64,000 nucleotides of DNA from Chrysopilus asiliformis (Eukaryota > Arthropoda > Insecta > Diptera > Rhagionidae): positions 26,637,684 through 26,701,683 of the forward strand of contig OZ035961.1 of NCBI GenBank assembly GCA_964034945.1, read 5' to 3'. Of this stretch, positions 39,554 through 50,469 are shown one piece after another; position 1 is the first letter of the stretch; each line of letters begins with the position of its first letter. The position numbers and the translations under genes are program-made. A model generated the notes under the pieces. That model had not been told where the DNA came from, ran no database searches, and saw only the letters and a program-made list of their open reading frames with translations.

Positions 39554-40979
39554 AAGAACGATGCACGAAAATGCCCCTTGACTAACTTTTGGGTTTCACT
39601 TTCGTAGTACATCCATTGGAAAGGTAATTTGCTCTAGTTTCATGGACATAAGCTCTTTTTTGGCGGGGAACTGCCGGGGTATGGTCAGCTGCCATCTTAG
39701 GGGTACTGATTTTTTCATGCATTTTTCGACGATTTTTATGCCCCCGGGCTAACTTTTGAACCAGTTCGGGTTTCACTTTCGTAGTACATCCATTGGAAAG
39801 GTAATTTGCTCTAGTTTCATGGACATAAGCTCTTTTTTGGCAGGAAACTGCAGGGGGATGGTCAGCTGCCATCTTAGCGGTACTGATTTTTTCATGCATT
39901 TTTCGACGATTTTTATGCCCCCGGGCTAACTTTTGAACCAGTTCGGGTTTCACTTTCGTAGTACATCCATTGGAAAGGTAAATTGCTCTAGTTTCATGGA
40001 CATAAGCTCTTTTTTGGCGGGGAACTGCAGGGGGATGGTCAGCTGCCATCTTAGGGGTACTGATTTTTTAATGCTTTTTTCGACGATTTTTTTGCCCCCG
40101 GCCTAACTTTTGAACCAGTTCGGGTTTCACTTTCGTAGTACATCCATTGGAAAGGTAATTTGCTGTAGTTTCATGGACATAAGCTCTTTTTTGGCGGGGA
40201 ACTGCAGGGGGATGGTCAGCTGCCATCTTAGGGGTACTGATTTTTTCATGCATTTTTCCAGTTCGGGTTTCACTTTCGTAGTACATTCATTGGAAAGGTA
40301 ATTTGCTCTAGTTTCATGGACATAAGCTTTTTTTTGGCAGGGAACTGCAGGGGGATGGTCAGCTGCCATCTTAGGCGCAATGATTTTTCCATGAAAAAAT
40401 TTTGCCTGACCATCCCCATGAAAAAATTTTTCCATGAAAAAATCATTGCGCCTAAGATGGCAGCTGACCATCCCCCTGCAGTTCCCTGCCAAAAAAGAGC
40501 TTATGTCCATGAAACTAGAGCAAATTACCTTTCCAATGGATGTACTACGAAAGTGAAACCCGAACTGGTTCAAAAGTTAGCCCGGGGTCATAAAAATCGT
40601 CGAAAAATGCATTAAAAAATCAGTACCCCTAAGATGGCAGCTGACCATCCCCCTGCAGTTCCCTGCCAAAAAAGAGCTTATGTCCATGAAACTAGAGCAA
40701 ATTACATTTCCAATGGATGTACTACGAAAGTGAAACCCGAACTGGTTCAAAAGTTAGCCCGGGGGCAAAAAAATCGTCGAAAAAAGCATTAAAAAATCAG
40801 TACCCCTAAGATGGCAGCTGACCATCCCCCTGCAGTTCCCTGCCAAAAAAGAGCTTATGTCCATGAAACTAGAGCAAATTACCTTTCCAATGGATGTACT
40901 ACGAAAGTGAAACCCGAACTGGTTCAAAAGTTAGCCCGGGGGCATAAAAATCGTCGAATCCTGCATAGTTCTTTATTTT
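39553..40979. mobile_element. Foldback element made of inverted 177-bp tandem units
   Basis: Five units in one orientation (starts near 39591, 39768, 39945, 40122 and 40265; the last step is 143 bp through loss of 34 bp) face three units in the other orientation (CCTAAGATGG at 40451, 40628 and 40805). The turning point is near 40420, in a segment rich in CATGAAAAAATTTT. Outer ends are also inverted: AAAGAAC-ATGCA-GA can be read inwards from both 39554 and 40978. Long inverted termini built of tandem repeats are the known design of foldback (FB-like) elements. The unit is 59 codons long, so one frame stays open across units; I do not take this as coding. I could not identify a target-site duplication. 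Confidence 0.8.
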
Positions 40980-41013
40980 GGACGATAGGCGCCATAATTT
41001 CACGATGGAAAAC

Positions 41014-41016
41014 TTA
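41014..41016. other. TTA target-site duplication of the Harbinger-like element (partner 41904-41906)
   Basis: The same TTA lies immediately outside each 26-bp terminal inverted repeat. Confidence 0.75.
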
Positions 41017-41903
41017 CGGCCAATTTCTTCACAGAGTACTAAAGTGGAGTCTAGCTAGTCCAGGTATTATCTCTGGTACTCGGTACTAAGGAAATCTTAG
41101 TACTTGTGCATTTCTTCACATCGCTAGTACCGGAGCTAAATTCATCAGCCGGTACTAGCGGCAAATACGTCTAAAACTAAGCTAATACGTCTAAAATCGT
41201 TTTTGACACAATTTTGACATCTGAATTTGAAATATTATTGTTCGCTGTGTTCCGTGAATTTGTGTACGTTTTTTTTTTCAATTAATATTTGTTTGTTTTT
41301 TTTCGATATTTCATATTATTTTGCTTTATAAACGTGCTTTTCATTCGCAAATAAATAATAGTGCAAATAATTAGTGCAAATAAATAGTGCAAATAAAAAA
41401 TAGTGCAAATAAATAGTGTGAAATAAATAGTGATGCGAAAAGGCCTCGCTGCCCCAATTGGAGTCTGCAACATACGGATTTATTGTGCACCCTCGTACGT
41501 GAGATTGTACAAAAAGTTTTGCCACGTCGAACCGAAACAGTAACATCCGTCGATTCTAATTCGACGCCAATTTCATCGATCACTCCTGAATCCACCGTTT
41601 CATCGCCAAACGCATCTCCCAAGCAGCCAGACAGCCAAATCAATTCGCCGAGCCAATTTTTGCAACTACTCCAGTACTAAATTATAGGTGAAGAAATAAA
41701 ATTGGCATAAATTCGAGTACTAACGTCGCTAGACCCTCAATTTCGAGGGTCTAGGAAATAATGAGTACCAGCTAATACTCCGTACCAAAGTCCGTACTAA
41801 GGCGCGCTAGTACTTGGTGAAGAAATAACTTGATACCAATTTGAGTACCAAATTTTGGTCTAATACCGGTAATAGCGTTAGTACTCTGTGAAGAAATTGG
41901 CCG
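41017..41903. mobile_element. PIF/Harbinger-like non-autonomous element, 887 bp
   Basis: Perfect 26-bp terminal inverted repeats begin CGGCCAATTTCTTCACAGAG at 41017 and end with its complement at 41903. The trinucleotide TTA flanks both sides (41014-41016 and 41904-41906). TIR plus a 3-bp TTA duplication is the known signature of PIF/Harbinger. Subterminal sequence repeats ATTTCTTCAC and GTACTAAG/CTAGTAC words in both orientations. No DDE transposase is present. A 65-residue open frame at 41483-41680 (plus strand), Ser/Thr/Pro-rich and ending PSQFLQLLQY, may be the tail of an accessory protein of the parent element, but I cannot name it. Confidence 0.85.
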
Positions 41904-42026
41904 TTAGAAAAATATATCTTAGTACACTTTTATAAAAAGAATAAAAAAATTTAATAATTTTATCACTTTAGTATGTAAATAAAATACATATGACTTTTGA
42001 ATTGAAATTCCTTTTTTTTACTTATA

Positions 42027-43012
42027 GGGTAAGTCACGTATAGATGCCCCAGTAGGATAGATGCCTCACTGTTAAAAACTCGTACTTAACGAAACAAAAC
42101 GGAACATGTCATATCCTACATATCAAGTGTTTGCTCAATGAAACTTCAGTGCGTTGTTAAAATTCGCGAGAGTCGGGCGTGTTGCGGGATAATTGGCAAT
42201 TTTTTTTTGGAACAAGGGAAAACTCCAAAAACTTATTTTGAGCTGCACAAAAACTCTTGGAACTTTTGCTTAAAGAAGTATGTATATATTTTTTTATTTT
42301 TTATGTGTCAAATGGAGTGTTTAGTGTTTTGAAAAAAAATTTTTTTTTCTTTTTATCCACATTTAATTTATTAAATAATTGGGGCATCTATCCGGTATGA
42401 AAAGGACAGACGCCTTCTTTTTTAAAGGGATAGTTGACCTTAAGGGCAAATTAACTCTAGGTAATAATATATACCTATTTGCTTTCCCACATTCATTGAA
42501 AATACTTATTTATTATAGGTAAACATCCTATCCTTGGATTCGAAATTGAAAAATGGCTCGTGCGTCATATTCAGAAATTAGAGGCCGTTCGATTTCCTCC
42601 CGAAAGACACTGAATTTTGTTATTTTTTTCTTTATTATTTAATTAAATTTTTTTATATTGCAGTATGTGTATATTGGATAGACATATATGTATGTAAATG
42701 AATTAAAATGCATAATAAAATTTTGTTATAACTTAATAAAATGTTTTTTTTTCCTCAAAGGCATCTATCCCACATGCACATTTGTCATGTTGGGCGTCCA
42801 CCCCATAGGTTGGGCATCTATCCCAAAAAGTAGAGACTAACAAAAACATTTTTATCACAGTAAAAGAAAAACATAATGTAAGTTTTTTTCGGCTGAAATT
42901 GTAGATAAGTGTACAGACTAATATTTAAAAATAAAAAAAAAATCGAAAATGTCTTTCTTCATTGTGAAATATAGCAAAGTCAAAATGTGGGGCATCTATA
43001 CGTGAGTTACCC
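42027..43012. mobile_element. TA-flanked non-autonomous element with iterated GGCATCTATCC motif, 986 bp
   Basis: The ends are inverted: GGGTAAGTCACGTATAGATG on the left and, read from the right, GGGTAACTCACGTATAGATG, continuing into GCCCCA; about 25 of 26 positions agree. TA flanks both ends (42025-42026, 43013-43014), as in the Tc1/mariner/pogo group. The motif GGCATCTATCC or close forms recurs inside (near 42383, 42760, 42828 and 42990) together with GGCGTCCACCCC. No transposase domain is visible; a 64-residue frame at 42138-42332 shows nothing recognisable. Confidence 0.8.
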
Positions 43013-43014
43013 TA

Positions 43015-43163
43015 TTTCGAACATATTAGTTGCATATTTTCGCCTGTTTTTGCGATTTTCGTGCATATTTTTGACTTTTTTTCTGCATATTTGCATGCAT
43101 ATTTCAGCACTTTTAAGTTGCATATAATCCGATTTCTAATAATTAGTAATTAAAATCTATGTA
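43015..43163. other. AT-rich spacer with GCATAT words
   Basis: Between two TA-flanked elements lies a stretch with repeated GCATATTT words (GCATATTTTCG, GCATATTTTTG, GCATATTTGCATGCATATTTC). Nothing else recognised. Confidence 0.6.
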
Positions 43164-44701
43164 GGGGAAAGTGGTCACCATTCGTACGCGGGGCACATTC
43201 GTACATCGAATATTTTTCAATCCATAGCTCCAACTCAGAACATGTCCACACATGTTTTTTCTGTATATTAACCCAGCCACGTGTCAGCGAAGTTTGAGTT
43301 CAATTTCATTGCAGCGAGTGGAAAAACCAGGACCTATCTGTTTTTTCGCGCGAAAAATAAATTGGTGCCCTTATTTTCCAGTCGTGATATAATATATTTT
43401 TTCACAGTAAGTACAGCTAACAATATTTTTTTTAGTGAGGAAAAGTGACTAAAAATTAATTTGTTGAATGAAAATCGTGTTTATGTATTACCGTTTTCCA
43501 GAAAAGTTACTTATTCAGTATTATTTGGTTTGGGGCACATTCGTACAAAAAAAATGGGGCACATTCGTGCAAGAACTTTTGGTATGTTTAAATTTCCAAT
43601 TGATTTGGGCACTTATAATGTGATGAAAAGGTATTTTTCGTTATTATGAGGACCTATCTGTTTTTTCGCGCGAAAAATAAATTGGTGCCCTTATTTTCCA
43701 GTCGTGATATAATATATTTTTTCACAGTAAGTACAGCTAACAATATTTTTTTTAGTGAGGAAAAGTGACTAAAAATTAATTTGTTGAATGAAAATCGTGT
43801 TTATGTATTACCGTTTTCCAGAAAAGTTACTTATTCAGTATTATTTGGTTTGGGGCACATTCGTACAAAAAAAATGGGGCACATTCGTGCAAGAACTTTT
43901 GGTATGTTTAAATTTCCAATTGATTTGGGCACTTATAATGTGATGAAAAGGTATTTTTCGTTATTATGAGGACCTATCTGTTTTATCGCGCGAAAAATAA
44001 ATTGGTGCCCTTATTTTCCAGTCGTGATATAATATATTTTTTCACAGTAAGTACAGCTAACAATATTTTTTTTTAGTGAGGAAAAGTGACTAAAAATTAA
44101 TTTGTTGAATGAAAATCGTGTTTATGTATTACCGTTTTCCAGAAAAGTTACTTATTCAGTATTATTTGGTTTGGGGCACATTCGTACAAAAAAAATGGGG
44201 CACATTCGTGCAAGAACTTTTGGTATGTTTAAATTTCCAATTGATTTGGGCACTTATAATGTGATGAAAAGGTATTTTTCGTTATTATGAAGTTATTTAT
44301 TTTTAATTTTTGAATTGTTTTAAGTTTTATGTTTTTTTTCCCTTTTTGAATTATTTTATGTTATTTACTTAAAAAGACTCAATTTGAAAGATTTTTTCTG
44401 CGATTTTTTGCTGAATTTAATAAAGATTGGCTTTTTTAACTTTTTTTGTTTTATTCTTGTTTTATTTCGTATATATATATGCTTCCCATAGATTCCCCAT
44501 GATATGTACGTGCCCCACTAGGGGGATAGATTCGTACACTTGTGGCAAAAAGGCAACTGTTTAATTATTAGTTGATTTTCATATTCTTTTTGATATCTTT
44601 GTATTAGCTGGATATCTATAATATCCAGTTAAACGAAATAGACAGTAATATGGGCGTTATGCACGACATTACAATCAAAAACACAAAAGTGTACTTTCCC
44701 C
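43164..44701. mobile_element. TA-flanked element with iterated GGGGCACATTCGTAC motif, 1,538 bp
   Basis: Termini GGGGAAAGTGG (left) and, inverted, GGGGAAAGTAC (right) are flanked by TA (43162-43163 and 44702-44703). The word GGGGCACATTCGTAC occurs at about 43188 and twice in each of three internal tandem copies, and an inverted GTGCCCCAC lies near 44510. The design (TA flank, short TIR beginning GGG, iterated GGGGCA motif) is the same as in the neighbour at 42027-43012, so the two are probably related families of the Tc1/mariner/pogo group. No intact transposase is visible. Confidence 0.7.
43331..44290. repeat. 320-bp tandem triplication inside the TA-flanked element
   Basis: Three nearly identical copies start at 43331, 43651 and 43971. 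The first two look identical; the third differs by one substitution (TTTTATCGCG for TTTTTTCGCG) and one extra T in a T run. Each copy contains the same 62-codon open frame (43461, 43781, 44102), which I take as non-coding because it spans the iterated terminal-type motif. Confidence 0.9.
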
Positions 44702-44732
44702 TATTATTAATATTAACTATTTAAACCTAATA

Positions 44733-45365
44733 CAGTAATCCCTCCAACTGCGCGGTAGATACGTTCCACAAAAAGAGCGCGCAAACCGAAACCGCGCACT
44801 GTGAACCCTACTTTGTATGAAATTTTGGAGTTAGGTCCCAGATATTAGAAAAATTCAAAAAAAAAATTAGAAAAAAGTTTTTATTTAACGACATATTTAA
44901 ATTAATAAAAACATATGATATGTACTACTAATCTTTTTGAAAAAACCTTGTTATTAGTGATTGATTACCCGATTTTTTTTTTCATTATGAATTTCTGCGT
45001 ATGGGGCTAAAGCGGTTGTCAAATTTCTCCGAAATTTTAAGACACGCTCCATGTCAGGGTTCATATTAAGAGCTTCTTATTCAAGTTGACCACCAAGCAC
45101 AAAAGAATTTGCTGGTTTTTCGCATTAAATATAAGCACGAAATTACCAAACATGTACGAAGATACATAATGACCAGCTGATTTCTTCTTGTCGGGGATTC
45201 ACCAAAATATATATTCAGAACATGTTTTTTAAAACGAAAAAGATAAAAAAAAAACCGCGCAGCTGCGAAATTTTTACCGCGCAATTCGAAATTTTGGTAT
45301 TAAATACTTAATCGCGCAGTTGTGAAACCGCGCAGTTAGTAACCGCGCAGTCGGAGGGATTACTG
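44733..45365. mobile_element. pogo/Tigger-like non-autonomous element, 633 bp
   Basis: Termini CAGTAATCCCTCCAACTGCG (left) and, inverted, CAGTAATCCCTCCGACTGCG (right) are flanked by TA (44731-44732 and 45366-45367). CAG ends, TA target and a CCCTC start are typical of the pogo/Tigger branch. The word CCGCGCA recurs many times near both ends (44750-44800 and 45250-45350). The interior is AT-rich with no recognisable domain. Confidence 0.8.
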
Positions 45366-45367
45366 TA

Positions 45368-47034
45368 TATATGTATATTAAAATTGTAAACCCCCGTTAC
45401 AAGCAATAAAAATTAAAAATTCGAAATAAAGTGTTTTTATTTGGATTATTCAATTTTGTAAGTATAAAATTATAGGCTATTACTTTCTAATCTTTTGTTT
45501 GATTGAAATCCAATATTATTTATAATTACATTTTAATACAAACATAATTAATACATATAATGAAAAGTTGGATTAAATTGTAATCGAAAAGTATTAGACC
45601 ATTGTAATCAAACAGTATTACTTTTTAAACTAATTTGTATTAGAAAAATTAAATGCCTTTTTGAATTAGAATTCAATAGAGAAACGAGTAAAAAAAAATT
45701 CTAATCCAACCAATGTATTAAATTCTAATCCTGTTTTGGAGTGGACCTACCTATATGTAATCCAAATTTGATTGAAAAGTACTCCAAGATTTTTTATCGT
45801 GTATGACCAAATCCAATCCTAAACACACATTTGAATGACATACAATTGATATTTAATGTAAACATTCCATTGACCAAAATCTATCCCTGGCAAATAACAA
45901 TAACACTCTAATGATGGTCCAAATAACAGATTTTACAACCCTTTTGTGTTTTGCACAAAACAACGAACGATGATCATACCGTTGACCATCGACAATATAT
46001 ATGCAAAAATCATACCGAAAACAGGCCAAAAACAAGGATTCCCCGGGACTTTCTATCTAGGAGATGAACTTAATCATAAATTCGACTGGATACGAGGAAC
46101 ATGCAACAGTTTAAAGAATAGTCAATGTCGGTGGCTATCTCTAAACGCCAAACAAATGTAGTCTAGTTCATCAGTGAAGAGAAAACAAAAGGCCTATTGA
46201 CCATTTATGGACTTCAAAACAAACCATCACAACCTACACTCCACTCCATCAACGAATATAGACCGGCATCGGCAGCGACGGAACATGGAAAATATTTCGG
46301 CACTTTGAATATTTTGGCCATTAGAATGCAGCAAATTGAATGGCCGACCAACAATTTAAAGTGTTTACGAAAAGGATAAAAGGGTAATAAGGTGCTATAA
46401 ACTGATTTAGGACAATGAACTGATGGGATAATGCAGCAATTGTACTTCTTACAATTCACACTAAACTGCCTACTGAGTTTATTCGGCAAAGAGCTTAACA
46501 GCATGGCAGATTTCTTTTTGCCCTTATTTAGTAAATTGGCTTATTCTATACTGTTTGTTGTTTTCCTTTAAGAAATCTAATGACGAGATTAAAGTTGTAA
46601 CTCATTTGTAATCCTATATATAACTTTAAGGACGACACCAAAAGAGAATATGAATTAGGGTCAAGCAAAAATCCAGCTCCAAATATGTAGTTCAGTCAGC
46701 AATGGGATTAAACTAAGTTTTAAAGGAGGAAAATTAAGAGGACGATAAGGAAACAGAAGCAAGTTTAATTGTCTTAACGGCATGACTTCTAATTCCTTAA
46801 CTTGGCCAACTTTCACTGTTCGCATGAGAAGCGATCAAAATCCAAAATGAAGAAAGTGAATCGATAAATTCGTTTACTTGCTTGCTGGAAACTTTTCTAC
46901 AAGGATAATTTTCATCAATTAGGAGACACTTAACGAGAAAGGCAATAATCTGAAATATATACTTGAGAATAAATATTCAATTTTTACTTTCTTCTACGGA
47001 GTATAATAAAGTATTGTATTCATGAAAAATTTCG
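45368..47034. other. Unassigned AT-rich DNA
   Basis: I see no gene here. The part 45450-45830 repeats words such as TAATCCAA, ATTAGAATTC and TTGATTGAAA in both orientations and may be an old element without clear ends. The part 45840-47034 looks like single-copy sequence with only short, unconvincing open frames. Confidence 0.5.
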
Positions 47035-47822
47035 ACCTCTTAATTTTGCCTAAAAAACATTTCCCGATCACTCCTGAGTCGATTGGAGTCATATTAAAAA
47101 AATGTCTTTCTGTCTGTCAGTCTGTCAGTCTGTGTACAAGATTTCTCAAAAACTAATAGAGCTAACGCCATGAAATTTTATAGGCATGTTCGGTCCTGAA
47201 ATGGGACGATCCTATCAACTTTTGGTGGAAATCCGTTAACCGGAAGTATCGTAATTTCGTTTTTCTCGATTTACTCCCAAACTACGCGTTTTTTAGTGGC
47301 CTTAAGTATGACAAAACTTGGAGAAAATAAAATTTCCCATACTTTTGTCTTTAGCCTTACTTTTGTCTTTTATTCCAATTGGATTTTGATGTATGGAAGT
47401 TTTATGTAGAATTATATCCTAAATAACTTTTGTTCTTGCACTTTTTTGATAAGATGCACCGTTTTTGAGGTATTCGCAAAAAACATTTTGATTCGTATGG
47501 GGGGTACCCCCCCAAATGATCCATTTTTACCCATTAACGAACTTAGCCTCGCATTTTACGAAAAACGAATCTGCGCAAAATTTCAAGTCTCTAGCTCAAT
47601 CCGTGCGCCCGCAATCCGCGCCAAAGGCAGACAGACAGACAGACAGACAGACAGACGGACAGACGGACAGACAGACAGACGGACGGACATGCAAAATTCA
47701 ATTTTTTTTATCATTCTAAACACACTGGTGTAATTCCTTTTTGTGTGTGATGACGGGATCTTGGCGTTACAAACGGTAAAGCAAAGTTAATATACCCTTT
47801 GGTTTCACCATACGGGTATAAA
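47035..47822. repeat. Dispersed repeat with (RGAC)n microsatellite, left part
   Basis: The segment contains GTCTGTCAGTCTGTCAGTC near 47110, a block around 47200-47340 (GGGACGATCCTATCAACTTT, then CCGTTAACCGGAAGTA) that recurs at 63229-63400, a block TTTTTGAGGTATTCGCAAAA with a CCCCCC run, the motif AAATTTCAAGTCTCTAGCTC and then (RGAC)n at 47628-47690. It ends GGTGTAATTCC...ACGGGTATAAA. Related copies are at 49895-50345, 55165-55450 and 63200-63480. Microsatellites of the GTCY type are a known companion of small dipteran mobile elements (mini-me/DINE-1 type). This copy is interrupted at 47823 by a hAT element and seems to resume at 48735. Confidence 0.75.
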
Positions 47823-48726
47823 TAGTGATGGCAAAAAAATATTATTAATCGATTAGTGCATCATATGATTAATTGAAAGGTGTTAATTGCAATACAATTA
47901 AATCGGTAAAAAATAGAAAATAATCGATTTATTAATCGATTATTCAAAAACAGGTTAAATCCGTGCAAAAGTACACAGAAATTTTTTTTCTCAAGCTATT
48001 AGATATTTAAAATTTAAAATTGCTGCATTAAAATTGAAATACTTTCGCTAGAATTATATTAATTTCATAAAATTCAATAAAAATAAAACATTTTTGCGAA
48101 AGAATGCCTTTTTATGCAATTTCATCTTTCCGGAGATAGCATCGGTTCGCGACTCTCCTGTAATTTCAAAATAATTTCTATCTGCTAAAGAAAAAAAATG
48201 TTTGTGATAAAATCATTTTTATTTTTAATATTATTTAGGAATATAAAGCTTAAGATACTAAATTTTTTTTTTGTTTCAAGCCAAGAATTTAAAAAAAGGA
48301 TTTTGTTTAGCCGTTTTGTTAAAAGCCTATTTCTCTTTTCATTTGCTATGGCTCCAGCTTTCGAAAAGAGCCGTTCGGATGGTACCGAACTTCCGACAAT
48401 GGGATAATACTTCCTGGCTAAGTTATAGAGCTTCGGATACACACCCTTCATTTCATCCCAGGCTTCTATAGGATTTTGTTTTACGCTGTGGGGAACTCTA
48501 AATAAATTTGTAATAGATCTAAAACGAATAACTGGGAGAGGAAATAATAGTAGATCTGCCAGTATAGTAGTAGTAGCAGGTTCAAAAAAAAATAAAAAAT
48601 CGATTATTTACCTATTAATCGATTACATATTTTTAAATTGAAAGGAAAAATGTGATATGATTAATCGACATATCAAAACAAAATAATCGATTAATGCAAT
48701 CATTTGATTAATCGTTGCCATCACTA
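47823..48726. mobile_element. hAT element, 904 bp, with 8-bp target duplication
   Basis: Termini TAGTGATGGCAA at 47823 and its complement ending at 48726 are typical hAT ends. The octamer GGTATAAA flanks both sides (47815-47822 and 48727-48734), matching the 8-bp duplication of hAT. Subterminal regions are rich in AATCGATTA and ATGATTAAT words. The element keeps only the end of its transposase on the minus strand and is non-autonomous. It sits inside the dispersed (RGAC)n repeat, so it is younger than that copy. Confidence 0.9.
48185..48484 (-). pseudogene. hAT transposase C-terminal fragment (dimerisation region)
   Basis: The minus-strand frame reads NPIEAWDEMKGVYPKLYNLA, then SVPSERLFSKAG and NEKRNRLLTKRLNKILFL. 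These are the conserved blocks of the hAT C-terminal dimerisation region (PSERLFS, then KRNRL, then the FL block). No DDE core or BED zinc finger is left; the reading continues into a Lys/Asn/Ile-rich tail to a stop at 48185. It lies fully inside the element with hAT ends at 47823-48726, so it is the remnant of that family's own transposase. Confidence 0.85.
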
Positions 48727-48734
48727 GGTATAAA

Positions 48735-49060
48735 CAGTTTTTTGCGATTATCTCGAAAACTAACGGGTTTTTGCTGACTGAATGTATGAAGTGAATTAAT
48801 GAGAATGGCATTCTGCACAATTTTGTTTCTTACCGTTATCCGTTATCTTTTACCGTTATTGAGATATTTAGATTAAAATATAAAAAAATATATTTTTGCA
48901 AATTACTTGCAAACTAACGATTTTTCGACAAATTAATTTAAGGAAGAATTTGAGATGTTAACATTTTCTACATTTTTGCCATTTACCGTAAATTGATATC
49001 TTTTACAGTTCTCAAGTTATCTCAAATTTTGTACGTTTTTGATATTTTTGAATAAACCAA
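48735..49060. repeat. Dispersed repeat, part right of the hAT insertion
   Basis: After the second GGTATAAA the sequence resumes with TTTTGCGATTATCTCGAAAA, then TTACCGTTATCCGTTATC and CATTTACCGTAAATTGATAT words; a similar TTTTACCGTAAATGGATATC occurs at 63465. This fits the continuation of the repeat that the hAT element split. Confidence 0.5.
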
Positions 49061-49894
49061 GAATTTATTGGGAGGTCGTCTTAGGTTGACAACGCGACAG
49101 GGCTCTAGCGTAAATTGCACAGGGTCGTAGATTTTGTAGAAGAAAGTTTTGTGTTGACCACAACTGATATTTTTTAATGGTAATTATAATTAGTGTAACT
49201 GTGCATTGAATTCTGCACTCTGCACTGAATGTTCAAAAATAACACAAACACACGCACGCACACATATTAAAATTCAAATGCATTTTGAAATTAATTTTTG
49301 GGAAGCAATAAATAATGCTTGACAACGTATGAAACGATCTTCTAGCGTCATCTTATCGCTATCGTAATACGGTCGGTTGAATAATTGCTTTTTTTAAGAA
49401 AGTCGAACCGGATACTAATTGGAAACGGCAGAGAATCTTGGGGTGTGTGTGGGGTGGGGGGGGGGGGGGGGGATTTGAATATGAAAACTAAATTTGTCAC
49501 GCGATCACATCTGAGTTCATGTTAAAAGCAAAAGCAATAGCCGCCATATCTTGATAAGTCCATATTCAAAAAACAAACAGCTCTCAAAAATATGAATATT
49601 GAATTTGACGTTGACCCCATGTAACTTGTGTGCATATTCGTATTTATCGCCTTGTAATTTTTGGAATAATTCTTTAAGAAATGATAATATAGTTATTATT
49701 TCAATTCTTTTTACAAACTGGTGTACAGATTTTAATATCTCGAGTTCAATCCTCGTCTATGTCGGTTGAGTTAAAAATAGTTAATTATTTTTTTATAAAA
49801 AGACTAGTCCATATCCTCTCTTAAATTTCAATATATCGGAAATATTTATCCTAGATGTATCAAACTGAGAACTACGTTTCTGTAAAGTATAATT
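49061..49894. other. Unassigned DNA with a G17 homopolymer
   Basis: No gene recognised. A short CA/GC-rich dinucleotide tract (ACACAAACACACGCACGCAC) lies near 49244, and GTGTGTGTGGGGT followed by 17 consecutive G lies at 49456-49472. Confidence 0.6.
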
Positions 49895-50345
49895 CTTAAA
49901 TTGGCAGTCTTTTTTGTATTACTGCAGACAGCATTTTTATGGAAAAAATCCATTTGTATGGGATACGTGGAAAGATTGAATTTTGAAGTATGGAACAGTT
50001 ATGTAAAATCATATTTCAAACACATTCAATCTTTAAAAATGGTTCGATACGACTCACCGTTTTCGAGAAAATTGCAAAAAAACTATTTCATTTGTATGGG
50101 GGAGGCGAAAAGCAATTGTCTAATTTTGCCCGTTCAAGAACTGAGCCTTGCCATTTACGAGGAACACAACTATACAAAATTTCAAGTCTCTAGCTCAATC
50201 CTTTCGAAAGTTATGGTGTTCACGGACAGATATACAGACGGACAAACAGACGGACAAAGAGACAGGCAGACGTACGGTCATGTGGGACTCAAATTTTTTT
50301 GTCATCCCAAATTCCCTGGTGTGGTTAATTTTTATGTCCGATGTG
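49895..50345. repeat. Dispersed (RGAC)n repeat, second copy
   Basis: The order of blocks matches the copy at 47035-47822: an ACCGTTTTCGAGAAAATTGC-like block, a TTTGTATGGGGGAGG block, AAATTTCAAGTCTCTAGCTC, then CTTTCGAAAGTTATGGTG, (RGAC)n at 50222-50273 and CCCTGGTGTGGTTAATTTTT. Confidence 0.75.
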
Positions 50346-50469
50346 TTACAAAGATGTAACAAATAGAGTACAAAAAACACTTCTTCATTGGCACTGCAAC
50401 CGGTTTCAGATTTTGACCTTCCACAGTCTCTCTCTAGAAGTCACGTTCGCGGTCCGATGTTCTCCTGTT

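Noticed and set aside
39092..39607. Intact 171-codon gene
   Set aside because: It is the second half of a frameshifted hAT transposase, and its last residues come from the foldback repeat.
39582..41089. Basic 59-residue-period protein from the 177-bp units
   Set aside because: 177 is a multiple of three, so an open frame is expected; the frame has no start context or end of its own and appears in both orientations.
43461..44290. Three identical 62-codon genes
   Set aside because: They are the same non-coding stretch in a 320-bp triplication and include the element's iterated terminal-type motif.
45081..45284. 67-codon frame inside the pogo-like element
   Set aside because: No transposase motif; a possible PDMERVLKFRRNL reading in another frame is too short to assign.
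47446..47733. 95-codon frame with an RQTDRQTD tail (also at 49901-50359 and 55180-55401)
   Set aside because: These are readings of the (RGAC)n dispersed repeat; similarity between them reflects repeat family membership, not a conserved protein.
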